From: Microlunatus soli
GTDB taxonomy: Bacteria; Actinomycetota; Actinomycetes; Propionibacteriales; Propionibacteriaceae
DNA length: 64,000 bases
NCBI RefSeq assembly: GCF_900105385.1
Contig: NZ_LT629772.1
Span: 4,526,001 to 4,590,000 of the forward strand
Direction: 5' to 3'
Position numbers and translations under genes: made by a program. A model generated the notes under the pieces. It saw nothing but the letters and a program-made list of their open reading frames with translations. It was not told where the DNA came from and ran no database searches. Positions 7,881 through 16,922 of the stretch are shown here, piece after piece (position 1 is the stretch's first letter; the number at the start of each line of letters is the position of its first letter).

Positions 7881-9515
7881 GTGCGCCGAGCAACCACTGC
7901 ATCGACCGGTACCAGCAAAGCGACGTTGCCCTCGTTCTCCACCGCCGATCCGGTGACCCGTCGCCGGTTCCTCGCCGCAGCCGGCGGTGGCGCGGCCGGA
8001 CTGGCGTTCGCTCTTCGGCCGTCCCATGACGCGCGGGCCGACGTCTCGCTGAAGACCGACCCGTTCACCCTCGGTGTCGCCTCGGGTGAGCCGCGACCTC
8101 ATGCGGTGCTGATCTGGACCAGGCTGGCACCCGAACCGCTGGCCGTCGGCTGCGGACTCGATCCCAGCGGATCGCTGACGGTGCGCTGGGAGGTGGCGGC
8201 CGATGAACACTTCCGCCGGATCGCGGCTCGGGGCACGACCCGGGCGACGGCCGCGGAGAGCTATTCGGTGCACGTCGATGTCGACGGACTGCAGCCCGAT
8301 CGGCCGTACTGGTATCGGTTCCGCTGTCGGTCCTTTATCAGCCCGGTCGGCCGGACCCGGACGGCGCCGGCACCGGACAGCACACCGCCGTTGCGGTTCG
8401 GATTCGCCTCCTGCATGGATTACCGACTCGGCTATTTCCACGCCATGCGGGACGCCGCCGAGCAGGACCTGGACGCGATGTTCTTCCTCGGCGACTACGT
8501 GTACGAGTTCGCGATCCAGCAGATGCCGACCGGTCGGCCGATCCCGTCCGACCTCCCGGCGGAGACCGTGCCGATGTTGGAGACCCTGGAGCAGTATCGG
8601 CTGCGCTACGGACTGCACAAGCTCGATCCCGACCTGCAGGCCGCGCACCACGTAATGCCGTGGGTGCTGACCTGGGATGATCATGAAGTCGCCGACAACT
8701 ACGAAACGCTGGCGCGTGATGATCTTGATCGGCGGGCGGCGGCGTACCGCGCCTATTGGGAGAACATGCCGCTGCGCAAGCCGCAACTCCCGCAGGGATC
8801 CGATGCCCGGATCTACCGGCGGATCGGCTGGGGTCGGACCGCACAGTTCGACGTGTTGGACACCCGCCAGTATCGCGATCCGGAGACGAAGACGTCGCCG
8901 GCGCCGGACGTCGGCGAGCGTCGCGACCCGGGTCGTACGGTGCTCGGCGCCGAGCAGGAACGCTGGCTGGCCGAGAGCCTCGGCAGTCACCCGGTCCGGT
9001 GGAACTTCGTCGCCCAGCAGATCCTGATGGCCCGGCTGAACACGGCGGCGTCCGTTGAGCAGCCGACCACCTTCAGCCCGGGCACCTGGGACGGCTATCA
9101 GGCTTCCCAGCAACGGATGTTCGACCTGGTGGCGGCCAATCTCGATGCCGGCCGGGTGCGTAACTTCTGCTCGTTGGGCGGCGACGTGCACTGTTCCTAC
9201 GTGTCCGATCTGATCTCGGACAGTCTCGATCCCGACTCGGATCTGATCGGCGTCGACATCACCAGTCCGTCGGTGAGCACGGCGTCTGATTTCAACCCGG
9301 TGCTCAACGAGAAGCGGCAGGTCCGGCGCCGGATGAACGACTCCTTGCACTGGGCGGATCTGCACTGTGGCTACGACATCTGCGACGTGAACGCCGATCG
9401 GGCACGGTTCGACGTGCGGGTGGTGGACAAGGTCAGCGACCGCGATTCACCGTTCTTCACCGGCGCCAGTTTCGTGGTGCAGGACCGGGTGCCGGGATTC
9501 AGTGTTGATCACTGA
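7881..9515 (+). CDS. phoD: PhoD-type alkaline phosphatase, Tat-exported (copy 2)
   Basis: 544 residues, a tandem paralogue of the gene 85 bases upstream. Same Tat signal (TRRRFLAAAGG), same core motifs (FASCMDYRLGYFHAM, LGDYVYEF, TWDDHEVADNYE, SLGGDVHCSYVSDL). The copies differ throughout but share long identical DNA patches, for example around 7000-7060 against 8718-8778, and 7262-7320 against 8998-9045, which suggests gene conversion or strong constraint. The 3' end overlaps the convergent nucleotidyltransferase gene by 7 bases. The duplicated promoter implies joint induction under phosphate starvation; different substrate range is possible but unproven. Confidence 0.9.
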   Translation: MRRATTASTGTSKATLPSFSTADPVTRRRFLAAAGGGAAGLAFALRPSHDARADVSLKTDPFTLGVASGEPRPHAVLIWTRLAPEPLAVGCGLDPSGSLTVRWEVAADEHFRRIAARGTTRATAAESYSVHVDVDGLQPDRPYWYRFRCRSFISPVGRTRTAPAPDSTPPLRFGFASCMDYRLGYFHAMRDAAEQDLDAMFFLGDYVYEFAIQQMPTGRPIPSDLPAETVPMLETLEQYRLRYGLHKLDPDLQAAHHVMPWVLTWDDHEVADNYETLARDDLDRRAAAYRAYWENMPLRKPQLPQGSDARIYRRIGWGRTAQFDVLDTRQYRDPETKTSPAPDVGERRDPGRTVLGAEQERWLAESLGSHPVRWNFVAQQILMARLNTAASVEQPTTFSPGTWDGYQASQQRMFDLVAANLDAGRVRNFCSLGGDVHCSYVSDLISDSLDPDSDLIGVDITSPSVSTASDFNPVLNEKRQVRRRMNDSLHWADLHCGYDICDVNADRARFDVRVVDKVSDRDSPFFTGASFVVQDRVPGFSVDH

Positions 9516-10375
9516 GCGGCGCCGGTCGCACTGCCGACCGGCAGCTCGAAGGAGAGCGTCGACGCCAGATGCCGGCGGGCCGCGTCCTGCATCTCCTGCG
9601 GCCACGGGATGCCACAGCGGTCGTGCAGTTCCCGGGCCAACGGGAAGAAGAGGTCGACGCAGGCGATATTGCCGTTGATCACCGATTCCTGGTCGGCCGT
9701 GGTGGCCGGCAGTTCGGTCAGGATCTGCAGCCGATCGGCCGGCAGCAGGCGCCGCAGGTGCAGCGCGCCGCCGCGATCCTCGACCGCGACGTCCTGCAGC
9801 ATCAGCTGGATGATCATGCCGCGCAACAACTCCACGCCGGAGACACCGACGACGTACTCCTCGCGGCCGATCACCACCGGCAACAGGCCGAGCACCCGCA
9901 GGAATTCGACCGTGATCGACGCGACCCGGTCGGGATCGGGCTGCAGGGCCGGACCCGGGGCGGCCAGCCGCTCGCTCAGGTTGTGCGGATCGTGCAGTGC
10001 TCGGACGGTCGAACGGGTCCGTCGTGCGACATCGCCGGGTGTGCCGATCGAGACGTCGAACCGGACCCAGTCCGCGGAGATCTGGTTGAAGACCGGCGCC
10101 TGGCCGAGTTGCCTGCACAACACGGTCGGCGCGATCCGCTCCGCGATCTCCGGCCAGTCGTCACAGAATCCGGGCAGGTCTTCGTCCTCGACGACGACCC
10201 ACAGATCGACATCACTGAACCGGTCCTGGCTGCCGGAGCCGTAGCTACCGGACAGCCAGACTCCGAGGACACGATGATCATCGGCCAGCACCCGCCGGGC
10301 GCTGTCGATCACGGCCTGCTGCCCTCCGGGGTGCGGCGCGGTTTCTGTACCGACTCCAGGAACATCGTTGGTCAT
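9509..10375 (-). CDS. Nucleotidyltransferase-domain protein (aminoglycoside-adenylyltransferase-like)
   Basis: 288 residues from ATG 10375; a GTG two codons upstream is possible. GSYGSGSQDRFSDVDLWVV near residue 45 is the pol-beta-type nucleotidyltransferase signature (GS followed by DxD), placing the metal-binding aspartates. The rest is mostly helical, as in AadE/streptomycin-adenylyltransferase-like proteins. Such enzymes transfer nucleotides to small molecules, RNA or protein. No HEPN/MNT partner sits beside it, so a toxin-antitoxin role is not supported. Resistance is one possibility only. Nothing in the context defines a substrate. Confidence 0.65.
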   Translation of the reverse strand: MTNDVPGVGTETAPHPGGQQAVIDSARRVLADDHRVLGVWLSGSYGSGSQDRFSDVDLWVVVEDEDLPGFCDDWPEIAERIAPTVLCRQLGQAPVFNQISADWVRFDVSIGTPGDVARRTRSTVRALHDPHNLSERLAAPGPALQPDPDRVASITVEFLRVLGLLPVVIGREEYVVGVSGVELLRGMIIQLMLQDVAVEDRGGALHLRRLLPADRLQILTELPATTADQESVINGNIACVDLFFPLARELHDRCGIPWPQEMQDAARRHLASTLSFELPVGSATGAAQ

Positions 10376-10427
10376 GGTCACGATACTGACACCTGGATGG
10401 CGCTCGGGGGAGTCCTGGTGATCGAGA

Positions 10428-11111
10428 TCACCAGGCCAGCAGACCTGCTTCCTCCTGCAGGGTTCCGGTCGGTCCGCCGGCTCCCACGGTGGCCATCCGG
10501 ACGACGACGGCGGCACTGTCCTCGGCCGAACGACCACCGGGTACGTCAGCAGTGAGGTCGGTGTCGGTGTAGCCCGGCTCGACGGCATTGAACCGGATAC
10601 TCGGCTCTTTGCGCGCATATTGCACGGTCAACATCGTCACGGCGGCCTTGGATGCGCCGTAGCTGCCGGACAGTACCCGGGACTCCTGGCGATCACTGTT
10701 GTGTACGGCCCAGAACGAGCCCAGGCTGCTGCTCACGTTGACCACGACGGGATCAGCCGAACGGTGCAGCAACTCCAGGGCGGCCTCGGTGACCCGCAGT
10801 ACCCCCGCGACGTTGGTGTCGAGCACTGTCAGGATGTCACCGGCGAACGGTGCGCTCGGTGCGATGCCGGCGTTGTTGATCAAGACGTCGAGACGGCCCT
10901 CGGCCCGGTCGATGATCTTGATCGCGCTGCTGACCGAGTCGTCGTCGGTGACGTCGAGCTGGACGAACCGGCCGCCCAGCTCGGCCGCCGCCCGCTGTCC
11001 GCGTTCGACATCGCGGGCACCGAGGTAGACGGTGTGGCCGAGGGCGATCAGTTGCCGGGCGGTCTGGTAGCCGATGCCCTTGTTGGCACCGGTGATCAAC
11101 GTAATGGTCAT
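10428..11111 (-). CDS. Short-chain dehydrogenase/reductase
   Basis: 227 residues. Classical SDR: TGANKGIG cofactor motif at residues 7-14, NNAG near 80, catalytic Ser region (VNVSSSLGSF) and YGASK near 150. A truncated or weak second Arg motif leaves NADH/NADPH choice open. It is divergently transcribed from an XRE/MmyB-type regulator 155 bases away, a common pairing in actinobacteria in which the regulator controls the reductase. AAGGGATCC precedes the ATG. Substrate unknown. Confidence 0.88.
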   Translation of the reverse strand: MTITLITGANKGIGYQTARQLIALGHTVYLGARDVERGQRAAAELGGRFVQLDVTDDDSVSSAIKIIDRAEGRLDVLINNAGIAPSAPFAGDILTVLDTNVAGVLRVTEAALELLHRSADPVVVNVSSSLGSFWAVHNSDRQESRVLSGSYGASKAAVTMLTVQYARKEPSIRFNAVEPGYTDTDLTADVPGGRSAEDSAAVVVRMATVGAGGPTGTLQEEAGLLAW

Positions 11112-11253
11112 GGATGGATCCCTTCGTGCTGTGATGACGGTTCGTCGGATTCCCGATGCGCCCGTGGATCCATGCTTCGGCGAGTACCGGTCCGCAAACA
11201 GGTCGCGGCGTTCCTGGGGGTGGCAGGACCAGTCAGTGCTCAGCCGCAGCGGA

Positions 11254-11259
11254 TACCGT
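11254..11259 (+). promoter_or_regulatory. -10 box of XRE regulator
   Basis: TACCGT followed by 6 bases and ATG 11266; predicts a leaderless message. Confidence 0.5.
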
Positions 11260-11265
11260 GGCGGT

Positions 11266-12162
11266 ATGGCACGACGAACGGATGATCAGCGGGACGGGTC
11301 GAAGCTGGGGGAGTTCCTGCGCGCCCGCCGTGAGCTGGTCACCCCAGAGCAGCTCGGCCTTCCGGTCAGTGGATCGCGGAGGGTTCGGGGTCTCCGTCGG
11401 GAGGAGGTCGCGATGCTCGCCGGAGTCAGTGCCGACTACTACCTCCGGCTGGAGCAGGGCCGCGACCGGCATCCGTCCGCTCAGGTCCTCGAGGCGTTGG
11501 CGCGGGTCCTGCAGCTCGACGAGGACGCGTCCGGCTACCTGCTCGGGCTCGGAGCCCAGAGCCGTCGCCGACCGCGGCGGCCACGCCGTACCGAGGTCGT
11601 GCCGCCGACCACCGCCAAGCTGCTGGACGCCCTGCAGCTGCCGGCCTTCGTCGAGGGCCGCTACTTCGACGTGCTGGCGGCCAACCCGTTGGCCACCGCG
11701 TTGTCGCCGCGGCTGGTTGCCGGCGGGAACCGGCTGCGGGACGTGTTCCTCGATCCGGCCGAGCGAGCGTTGTACGAACCCGACTGGGAACTGGCCGCGG
11801 CGGCACTGGTCGCAGGCTTCCGCCACTCGGTCGGCACTGACACCGACGACCCCCGGCTCGTCGAACTCGTCGGGGAACTGTCCATCGCCAGCCCACGGTT
11901 CGGTCAGCTGTGGGCCAGGCAGGACGTCCGCGGACGTGAGGCGGCCGCCATCTCCCTCGACCATCCGCAGGTCGGCCGGATCACACTGAATCGGGAGAAG
12001 CTGCTCGTCGCCGGCGCCGACGGCCAGATGCTGGTGCTCTATCACCCTGATCAGGGCAGCGTCGACGCCGACAAACTGAACCTGTTGGCATCGGCCGCGC
12101 TACCTCCATCACGACCGGGTCCACAGGGTCAGGACACGACGACCTCGGTCGACGCGGGGTGA
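11266..12162 (+). CDS. XRE-family regulator with MmyB-like ligand-binding domain
   Basis: 298 residues. The N-terminal helix-turn-helix (residues about 12-85: LGEFLRARRELV, RRVRGLRREEVAMLAGVS, YYLRLEQGRDRHPS) has the extended RGLRREEVA signature of the MmyB group. Residues about 110-280 form the PAS-like pocket of MmyB-type regulators, which in a characterised relative binds a fatty acid. The divergent SDR gene is the likely target. ATG 11266 fits the -10 box spacing, whereas upstream in-frame starts do not. Confidence 0.85.
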   Translation: MARRTDDQRDGSKLGEFLRARRELVTPEQLGLPVSGSRRVRGLRREEVAMLAGVSADYYLRLEQGRDRHPSAQVLEALARVLQLDEDASGYLLGLGAQSRRRPRRPRRTEVVPPTTAKLLDALQLPAFVEGRYFDVLAANPLATALSPRLVAGGNRLRDVFLDPAERALYEPDWELAAAALVAGFRHSVGTDTDDPRLVELVGELSIASPRFGQLWARQDVRGREAAAISLDHPQVGRITLNREKLLVAGADGQMLVLYHPDQGSVDADKLNLLASAALPPSRPGPQGQDTTTSVDAG

Positions 12163-12196
12163 CCGGATCCCGTACGAGTCAGTGCATCGCCGGTTG

Positions 12197-12466
12197 TCAG
12201 CGGGGCTTTCGGGCGGTCACATGGACCAGACCGAGGGCCGGCCGCCCGGCGCCCAGTGCCGCCGACGGCGTCCTCCCAGCGCAACCAGAACTCCAGGCTG
12301 TCCGACGGCACCCTGGCCGGACGTCGGTGAGGCCGCCGGTCAGTTGGGTGTGCTTGGCCCAGTAGTCGGCGGGATGCCAGGTCAGCACCTCGAATCCGGC
12401 GACCTCGGCGAGCACCGGATTCGGTCCCATGTCCAACGACAGCAGCCACTCCGGATCGTAGGTCGG
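12197..12466 (-). pseudogene. Remnant of a class I SAM-dependent methyltransferase
   Basis: Minus-strand translation after a TAG at 12467-12469 reads PTYDPEWLLSLDMGPNPV, the start block of a recognisable methyltransferase group. It then jumps straight to FEVLTWHPADYWAKHTQL and TGG, which belong near the C terminus of that group. The sequence then needs a frame change near 12300 (next frame: SDSLEFWLRWEDAVGG) and a change back to end in GLVHVTARKPR. The central SAM-binding Rossmann region is missing. Both the internal deletion and the frame breaks point to a dead gene. Family assignment rests on motif memory. Confidence 0.5.
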
Positions 12467-12577
12467 CTACCGAATCTCGGCCAGCACGGCGTGGATCGGG
12501 CCGGCGGCGGACGCGCTGCTGATCAGCAACGCCGTAGCGATCATCCCCGCGACGATTCCGAACAGACGTCTCATCAT
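12467..12577 (-). CDS. Possible small secreted or membrane peptide (36 aa)
   Basis: MMRR then a hydrophobic stretch (GIVAGMIATALLISS), an Ala-rich cleavage-like region (ASAAG) and GPIHAVLAEIR before TAG. The ATG at 12577 is preceded, 7 bases away, by TAACGT, the same spacing seen before many real genes here. The frame runs through its TAG directly into the methyltransferase remnant, so it may instead be the stump of a longer secreted protein fused by the same deletion. Expression is not proven. Confidence 0.35.
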   Translation of the reverse strand: MMRRLFGIVAGMIATALLISSASAAGPIHAVLAEIR

Positions 12578-12584
12578 GATCGAC

Positions 12585-12590
12585 ACGTTA
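12585..12590 (-). promoter_or_regulatory. -10 box before the 36-aa frame
   Basis: TAACGT on the minus strand, 7 bases before ATG 12577. Confidence 0.4.
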
Positions 12591-12680
12591 GGCATGTCCA
12601 GAAGACGACGGATCGGCCCACGGACCGCACTAGCTGCTACTGCAGTCGGACGGCCGTCGAAGGATGTCGGAGTCGCTGGT

Positions 12681-12686
12681 TAGGGT
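12681..12686 (+). promoter_or_regulatory. -10 box of leaderless rph
   Basis: TAGGGT, 7 bases, ATG 12694. Decides against the upstream in-frame start at 12664. Confidence 0.6.
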
Positions 12687-12693
12687 TGGCGGC

Positions 12694-13479
12694 ATGACCG
12701 AGGCGAATTCGACCACCGCAAACCCATCGACCGGAGCGGGAGCACCGACGACCGGATCAGGGCAGCGGGCCGACGGTCGTGCGTTGGATCAGCTCCGCGA
12801 GGTGAAGTTCACCCGCGGCTGGCTCGACTCCGCCGAGGGCTCGGTACTGGTCGAGTTCGGCAGGACCCGGGTGTTGGTCGCCGCCAGCGTCACCGAGGGG
12901 GTGCCGCGCTGGCGGAAGGGGTCGGGGCTCGGCTGGGTGACCAGTGAGTACGCGATGTTGCCCCGCTCGACCAACACCCGCAACGACCGCGAGTCGATCA
13001 AGGGCCGGGTCGGCGGCCGGACCCACGAGATCAGCCGATTGATCGGCCGCAGCCTGCGGGCGATCATCGACTACAAGGCACTCGGCGAGAACACGATCGT
13101 GCTCGACTGTGACGTGCTGCAGGCCGACGGCGGCACCCGGACGGCGTCGATCACCGGTGCCTACGTGGCTTTGAGCGACGCGGTCGGTTGGCTGCGGGAC
13201 CGCAACCGGTTGGCCGGTGAGCCGTTGACCGGTTCGGTGTCGGCGATCTCGGTCGGCGTGGTCGACGGTGTGCCGATGCTCGACCTGGCCTACAACGAGG
13301 ACTCGGTCGCCGACACCGACATGAATGTGGTGATGAGCGGCAACGGTGACTTCATCGAGGTGCAGGGCACCGCCGAGGGCCGACCCTTCGATCGCGGCGT
13401 GCTCAATCAGCTGCTCGACCTGGCTGCCGGTGGCTGTACGACCCTGACCGAGCTGCAACGCTCTGCGCTGCAGGGCTGA
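12694..13479 (+). CDS. rph: Ribonuclease PH
   Basis: 261 residues. Phosphorolytic 3'-5' exoribonuclease that trims tRNA 3' ends in the cytoplasm as a hexamer. After a variable Ser/Thr-rich N terminus of about 20 residues come [44 protein letters not shown], the phosphate-site block [16 protein letters not shown] and [16 protein letters not shown], all diagnostic. First gene of a run rph-rdgB-thyA with 8-base spacing and then a 4-base overlap. RNase PH is relevant to the tRNA-Leu and tRNA-Arg genes here, which lack encoded CCA. Confidence 0.95.
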   Translation: MTEANSTTANPSTGAGAPTTGSGQRADGRALDQLREVKFTRGWLDSAEGSVLVEFGRTRVLVAASVTEGVPRWRKGSGLGWVTSEYAMLPRSTNTRNDRESIKGRVGGRTHEISRLIGRSLRAIIDYKALGENTIVLDCDVLQADGGTRTASITGAYVALSDAVGWLRDRNRLAGEPLTGSVSAISVGVVDGVPMLDLAYNEDSVADTDMNVVMSGNGDFIEVQGTAEGRPFDRGVLNQLLDLAAGGCTTLTELQRSALQG

Positions 13480-13487
13480 GGGCGCCG

Positions 13488-14135
13488 ATGACCCGCCATC
13501 AGGTGGTGCTGGCCACCAATAACGCCAAGAAGCTGGTCGAGATGCGCCGGATCCTCGGTGAGCATCCGGTCGTCACCTCCGGGCGGATGGAGATCGAACT
13601 GCTCGGGCTGGCCGATTTCCCGACCTACCCCGAGCCCGCCGAGACCGAGTGGACCTTCGAGGGCAATGCACTGATCAAAGCGCGGGTCTGCGCGGAGCAG
13701 ACCGGTCTGCCTGCGCTGGCCGACGACTCCGGACTCGCGGTCGCCGCGCTGAACGGGATGCCCGGTGTGCGGTCGGCCCGCTGGTCCGGTCCGGACGCCA
13801 CCGACGAGGCCAACAACGATCTGCTGCTGGCCCAGTTGCACGACCTCGCCGACGGTCGCCGGCAGGCAGCGTTCGTCAGCGCGATCGCGCTCGTCTTTCC
13901 CGGCCAGGACGGCCGGGAGTACGTCCGACACGGTGAGATGCCGGGTCGGGTGATCGACGAGCTGCGCGGGGATAATGGGTTCGGCTACGACCCGATGTTC
14001 GTGCCGGACGGTTCGGAGTTGACCTATGCCGAGCTGACCGCCGAGGCCAAGGACGCGATCAGCCATCGTGGCAAGGCGGTGCGGGCGATGGTCGAGGTGA
14101 TGGTCGGACTGCTGGCGGAAGGGGAGAAGCGATGA
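13488..14135 (+). CDS. rdgB: XTP/dITP diphosphatase (RdgB/HAM1)
   Basis: 215 residues. Removes non-canonical purine nucleoside triphosphates (ITP, dITP, XTP) to NMP and PPi. [12 protein letters not shown] near the N terminus, [30 protein letters not shown] and GFGYDPMF are the family blocks. Starts 8 bases after rph and overlaps thyA by the ATGA tetranucleotide, so translation is probably coupled. Confidence 0.95.
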   Translation: MTRHQVVLATNNAKKLVEMRRILGEHPVVTSGRMEIELLGLADFPTYPEPAETEWTFEGNALIKARVCAEQTGLPALADDSGLAVAALNGMPGVRSARWSGPDATDEANNDLLLAQLHDLADGRRQAAFVSAIALVFPGQDGREYVRHGEMPGRVIDELRGDNGFGYDPMFVPDGSELTYAELTAEAKDAISHRGKAVRAMVEVMVGLLAEGEKR

Positions 14136-14944
14136 GGACGTATCTGGATCTGCTGGACCATGTGCTCACCAAGGGGACGCCGAAGGGTGACCGGACGGGC
14201 ACCGGGACGCTCAGCGTCTTCGGCTACCAGATGCGCTTCGATCTCTCCGACGGATTCCCGCTGTTGACGACCAAGCGGATCCACACCCGGTCGGTGTTCG
14301 CCGAGTTGCTGTGGTTCCTCAAGGGCTCCACCAACATCGGGTGGCTGCGGGACAACGATGTGACGATCTGGGACGAATGGGCCGACGAGGACGGCGAGCT
14401 CGGGCCGATCTACGGCTACCAGTGGCGTTCCTGGCCCGATCCGGTGGCCGGCGACAACGGCGAACGACATTCGATCGACCAGATCGCCGCGGTGATCGAT
14501 TCGATCCGCAGCAACCCCGAGTCCCGCCGACACATCGTCAACGCGTGGAACGTCGCCGACATCGACCAGATGGCGTTGCCGCCGTGCCACACGATGTTCC
14601 AGTTCTACGTCGCTGACGGCCGGCTCAGCTGTCAGCTCTACCAGCGATCGGCCGACATCTTTCTCGGCGTCCCGTTCAACATCGCCTCCTACGCTCTGTT
14701 GACGCATATGGTCGCTCAGGTCACCGGCCTCGGTGTCGGCGACTTCGTGCACACCCTCGGCGACGCCCACCTGTACGTCAACCACGTCGAGCAGGCCAAG
14801 CGGCAGCTCACCCGTGAGCCCCGCCCGCTGCCGAAGTTGATCTTGAATCCGGAGGTCACCGACATCGACGGCTTCACCCTGGACGACATCAGCATCGAGG
14901 GCTACGACCCGCACAAGGGCATCAAAGCCCCGATCGCCGTCTGA
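14132..14944 (+). CDS. thyA: Thymidylate synthase
   Basis: 270 residues, standard for ThyA. Methylates dUMP to dTMP with methylenetetrahydrofolate. Visible are [13 protein letters not shown] (folate/phosphate region), [15 protein letters not shown], the active-site Cys152 in [12 protein letters not shown], and the dUMP-binding [20 protein letters not shown]. The dihydrofolate product is recycled by folA just downstream. Confidence 0.97.
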   Translation: MRTYLDLLDHVLTKGTPKGDRTGTGTLSVFGYQMRFDLSDGFPLLTTKRIHTRSVFAELLWFLKGSTNIGWLRDNDVTIWDEWADEDGELGPIYGYQWRSWPDPVAGDNGERHSIDQIAAVIDSIRSNPESRRHIVNAWNVADIDQMALPPCHTMFQFYVADGRLSCQLYQRSADIFLGVPFNIASYALLTHMVAQVTGLGVGDFVHTLGDAHLYVNHVEQAKRQLTREPRPLPKLILNPEVTDIDGFTLDDISIEGYDPHKGIKAPIAV

Positions 14945-14953
14945 CCCACGATC

Positions 14954-14971
14954 CCCGAGCTTGTCGAAGGG
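14954..14971. repeat. Dispersed GAGCTTGTCGAAGG repeat
   Basis: One copy of a short intergenic word (complement CCTTCGACAAGCTC) that recurs at 24597, 33852, 33872 and twice at 55710-55762. Here it separates thyA and folA. Confidence 0.6.
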
Positions 14972-15008
14972 CTCCTCCCGTTGCCCCATCACCGATCCGA
15001 GGAAACGC

Positions 15009-15506
15009 ATGCCTGAAGTCGTCGCGATCGCAGCCGTCGCCCGCAACGGCGTGATCGGCGCCGACGGCGCGATCCCGTGGCGGTTGAAGGGTGACCTGCC
15101 GAGATTCAAGCGGCTGACCAAGGGCCACGTGTTGATCATGGGCCGCAAGACCTACGACTCGATCGGTCGGCCGCTGCCGGAGCGGACCACCATCGTGATC
15201 ACCCGCAACCAGGCCTGGCGGGCTCCCGGCCACGACGAGGTGCAGGTCGTCGACTCGCTGACGTCGGCACTGGACCGGGCAGCTGCGATCGATCCGGAGG
15301 GTCCGACGGTGATCGCCGGCGGGGGCGACATCTATCGCGCGGCGATGGGTGTCTGCGACCGGCTGGAGATCACCGAGGTGCACGCCGAGCCGGACGGCGA
15401 CGCCACCTTCCCGGTGATCGACAGCACGGTCTGGCGGCAGACCGATCGCGATGATGATCATGACGGCTTCAGTTGGGTGACCTGGCGTCGTACTGCTGCG
15501 TCCTGA
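15009..15506 (+). CDS. folA: Dihydrofolate reductase
   Basis: 165 residues. NADPH-dependent reduction of dihydrofolate to tetrahydrofolate. MPEVVAIAAVARNGVIG, the substrate-site block DGAIPWRLKGDLPRFK, GRKTYDSIGRPLPER (NADPH) and VIAGGGDIYRAAM are all present. ATG 15009 gives the canonical N terminus. Separated from thyA by 64 bases containing the dispersed repeat. Confidence 0.96.
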   Translation: MPEVVAIAAVARNGVIGADGAIPWRLKGDLPRFKRLTKGHVLIMGRKTYDSIGRPLPERTTIVITRNQAWRAPGHDEVQVVDSLTSALDRAAAIDPEGPTVIAGGGDIYRAAMGVCDRLEITEVHAEPDGDATFPVIDSTVWRQTDRDDDHDGFSWVTWRRTAAS

Positions 15507-15584
15507 GACTCAGACGGAATCAAGGTCGTTGCCGTTCCGAAATCCAGACGAACCCATCAATACCGCAAGATCTGCGAAAGTTCC

Positions 15585-15590
15585 CTTAGG
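15585..15590 (+). promoter_or_regulatory. Possible -10 box for aqpZ
   Basis: TAGGCT about 70 bases before the aquaporin start. Unlike the leaderless genes this one would have a leader, consistent with GAGGAG before the GTG. Confidence 0.3.
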
Positions 15591-15658
15591 CTGATCTTGG
15601 TTTGCGTTGCAGACCTCCCATGGTCTCGGGGACTACTTCATCTCTGAGGAGAATGATC

Positions 15659-16420
15659 GTGGATTCACCTTCCCTACCCGCACGCGTCGGTGCGGAGTTC
15701 CTCGGTACGTTCTGGCTGGTGTTCGGCGGCTGTGGCTCGGCGATCTTCGCGGCCACCGCGCTCAGCCCTGACAAATTCCCGGTCGGTATCGGCTATGTCG
15801 GCGTCGCACTGGCCTTCGGCCTGACCGTCCTGACGATGGCCTTCGCCGTCGGTCACGTGTCCGGCGGTCACTTCAACCCGGCCGTCACCGTCGGCCTCGC
15901 CGTGGCAAAGCGGATCGAATGGAAATGGGTTCCGACCTACATCGTCACCCAGATCGTCGCGGCCAGCTTTGCCGGTCTGATCCTGTTCGCCATCGCCAGC
16001 GGCAAGTCCGGCTTCAGCGCCGTGGAGAGCGGTTTCGCCAGCAACGGCTACGGTGACCGGTCACCGAGCGGCTACTCGCTGGTCGCCTGCCTGATCGCCG
16101 AGATCGTGCTGACCGCGATGTTCCTCTACGTGATCCTCGGCGCCACCGATGATCGCGCACCGAAGGGCTTCGCTCCGATCGCGATCGGCCTGGCGCTGAC
16201 GATCATCCACCTGGTCGGCATCCCGATCACCAACACCTCGGTCAACCCGGCCCGTTCGCTCGGCGTCGCCTGGTTCGCCGGTGGCGGGGCGCTCGCGCAG
16301 GTATGGCTGTTCATCGTCGCGCCGATCATCGGTGCCGCGATCGCCGGGGCCAGCTACGCGGTGATCACCGGCGCCCGCAAGGCGCCGATCGACGAAGGAG
16401 TCGCGAACAACCCCGCCTGA
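15659..16420 (+). CDS. aqpZ: Aquaporin Z
   Basis: 253 residues, six membrane spans and both NPA half-helices: [11 protein letters not shown] near residue 65 and [11 protein letters not shown] near 190. [18 protein letters not shown] carries the His and Arg of the narrow selectivity filter as in E. coli AqpZ, so water rather than glycerol is the expected substrate. GTG 15659 is chosen because GAGGAG (15646-15651) is 7 bases upstream; the ATG at 15653 would leave a single base. glpD is not linked to it. Confidence 0.92.
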   Translation: MDSPSLPARVGAEFLGTFWLVFGGCGSAIFAATALSPDKFPVGIGYVGVALAFGLTVLTMAFAVGHVSGGHFNPAVTVGLAVAKRIEWKWVPTYIVTQIVAASFAGLILFAIASGKSGFSAVESGFASNGYGDRSPSGYSLVACLIAEIVLTAMFLYVILGATDDRAPKGFAPIAIGLALTIIHLVGIPITNTSVNPARSLGVAWFAGGGALAQVWLFIVAPIIGAAIAGASYAVITGARKAPIDEGVANNPA

Positions 16421-16922
16421 ATCCATCCGGATCGGGCGCGCGTTCCCGACCGAACGCGCGCCCGATGACCGGACACCCCTGCGTGTGAAGGCTGTGCGAC
16501 CCTCTTCGTCCGCCGGGCCGGCCCGGCGGTGGGGCCTGACAGGGCAAGGTCGGTCCGGGCTGTCGGTGCCTTTGTGGACGGCGAGTTTCCGTTGCCGCCC
16601 GGATTCCGACTTTCTCGGGAATCGAGTTCTCCGGATCGCGGGTCGACAACTCCGAAGCTCGAGTAGCGCGACGCGACCCGATCTTCTGCCTGGGCGATCA
16701 TCCGCTGTGCGACGGCGCGCCGGGTTCGATCCGATGTGTGTGAGGTTGCTCGGTGATCGTTCCGGCGGCCGGTCGGTTTGGAGTGCGGGGTGGTGGCGGC
16801 GCTGATTTTGTAGCACCAGCGGCTGTGCCCGTGGGCGAATGGGCGGGGTGGGGCCCGGCCCTGTTGCGTTCTTGGCGGTCGGGCGGTTTCAACCGGTCGT
16901 TGCAACACCTGATGACGTGAGG
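16421..16922. other. Non-coding stretch between aqpZ and IS256
   Basis: About 500 bases with no frame I can assign. The last 35 bases on the minus strand read SSGVATTG then stop, an ending I associate with some transposases, so the right part may be an old insertion-sequence remnant. Ends at the IS256 target duplication. Confidence 0.4.
16915..16922. repeat. Left target-site duplication ACGTGAGG
   Basis: 8-bp direct repeat of 18314-18321, bracketing the IS256-family element. Confidence 0.7.

Larger units (their letters stand above)
12163..12693. other. Gap without an intact gene of normal size
   Basis: Holds a decayed methyltransferase (minus strand), a 36-residue small frame directly upstream of it, and the rph promoter. 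See separate entries. Confidence 0.6.

Noticed and set aside
9509..10375. Toxin-antitoxin or abortive-infection nucleotidyltransferase
   Set aside because: No HEPN or other small partner gene next to it; the size fits stand-alone adenylyltransferase-like proteins.
15507..15658. Riboswitch upstream of aquaporin
   Set aside because: No conserved aptamer or strong structured region recognised; only a possible -10 and a GAGGAG site.
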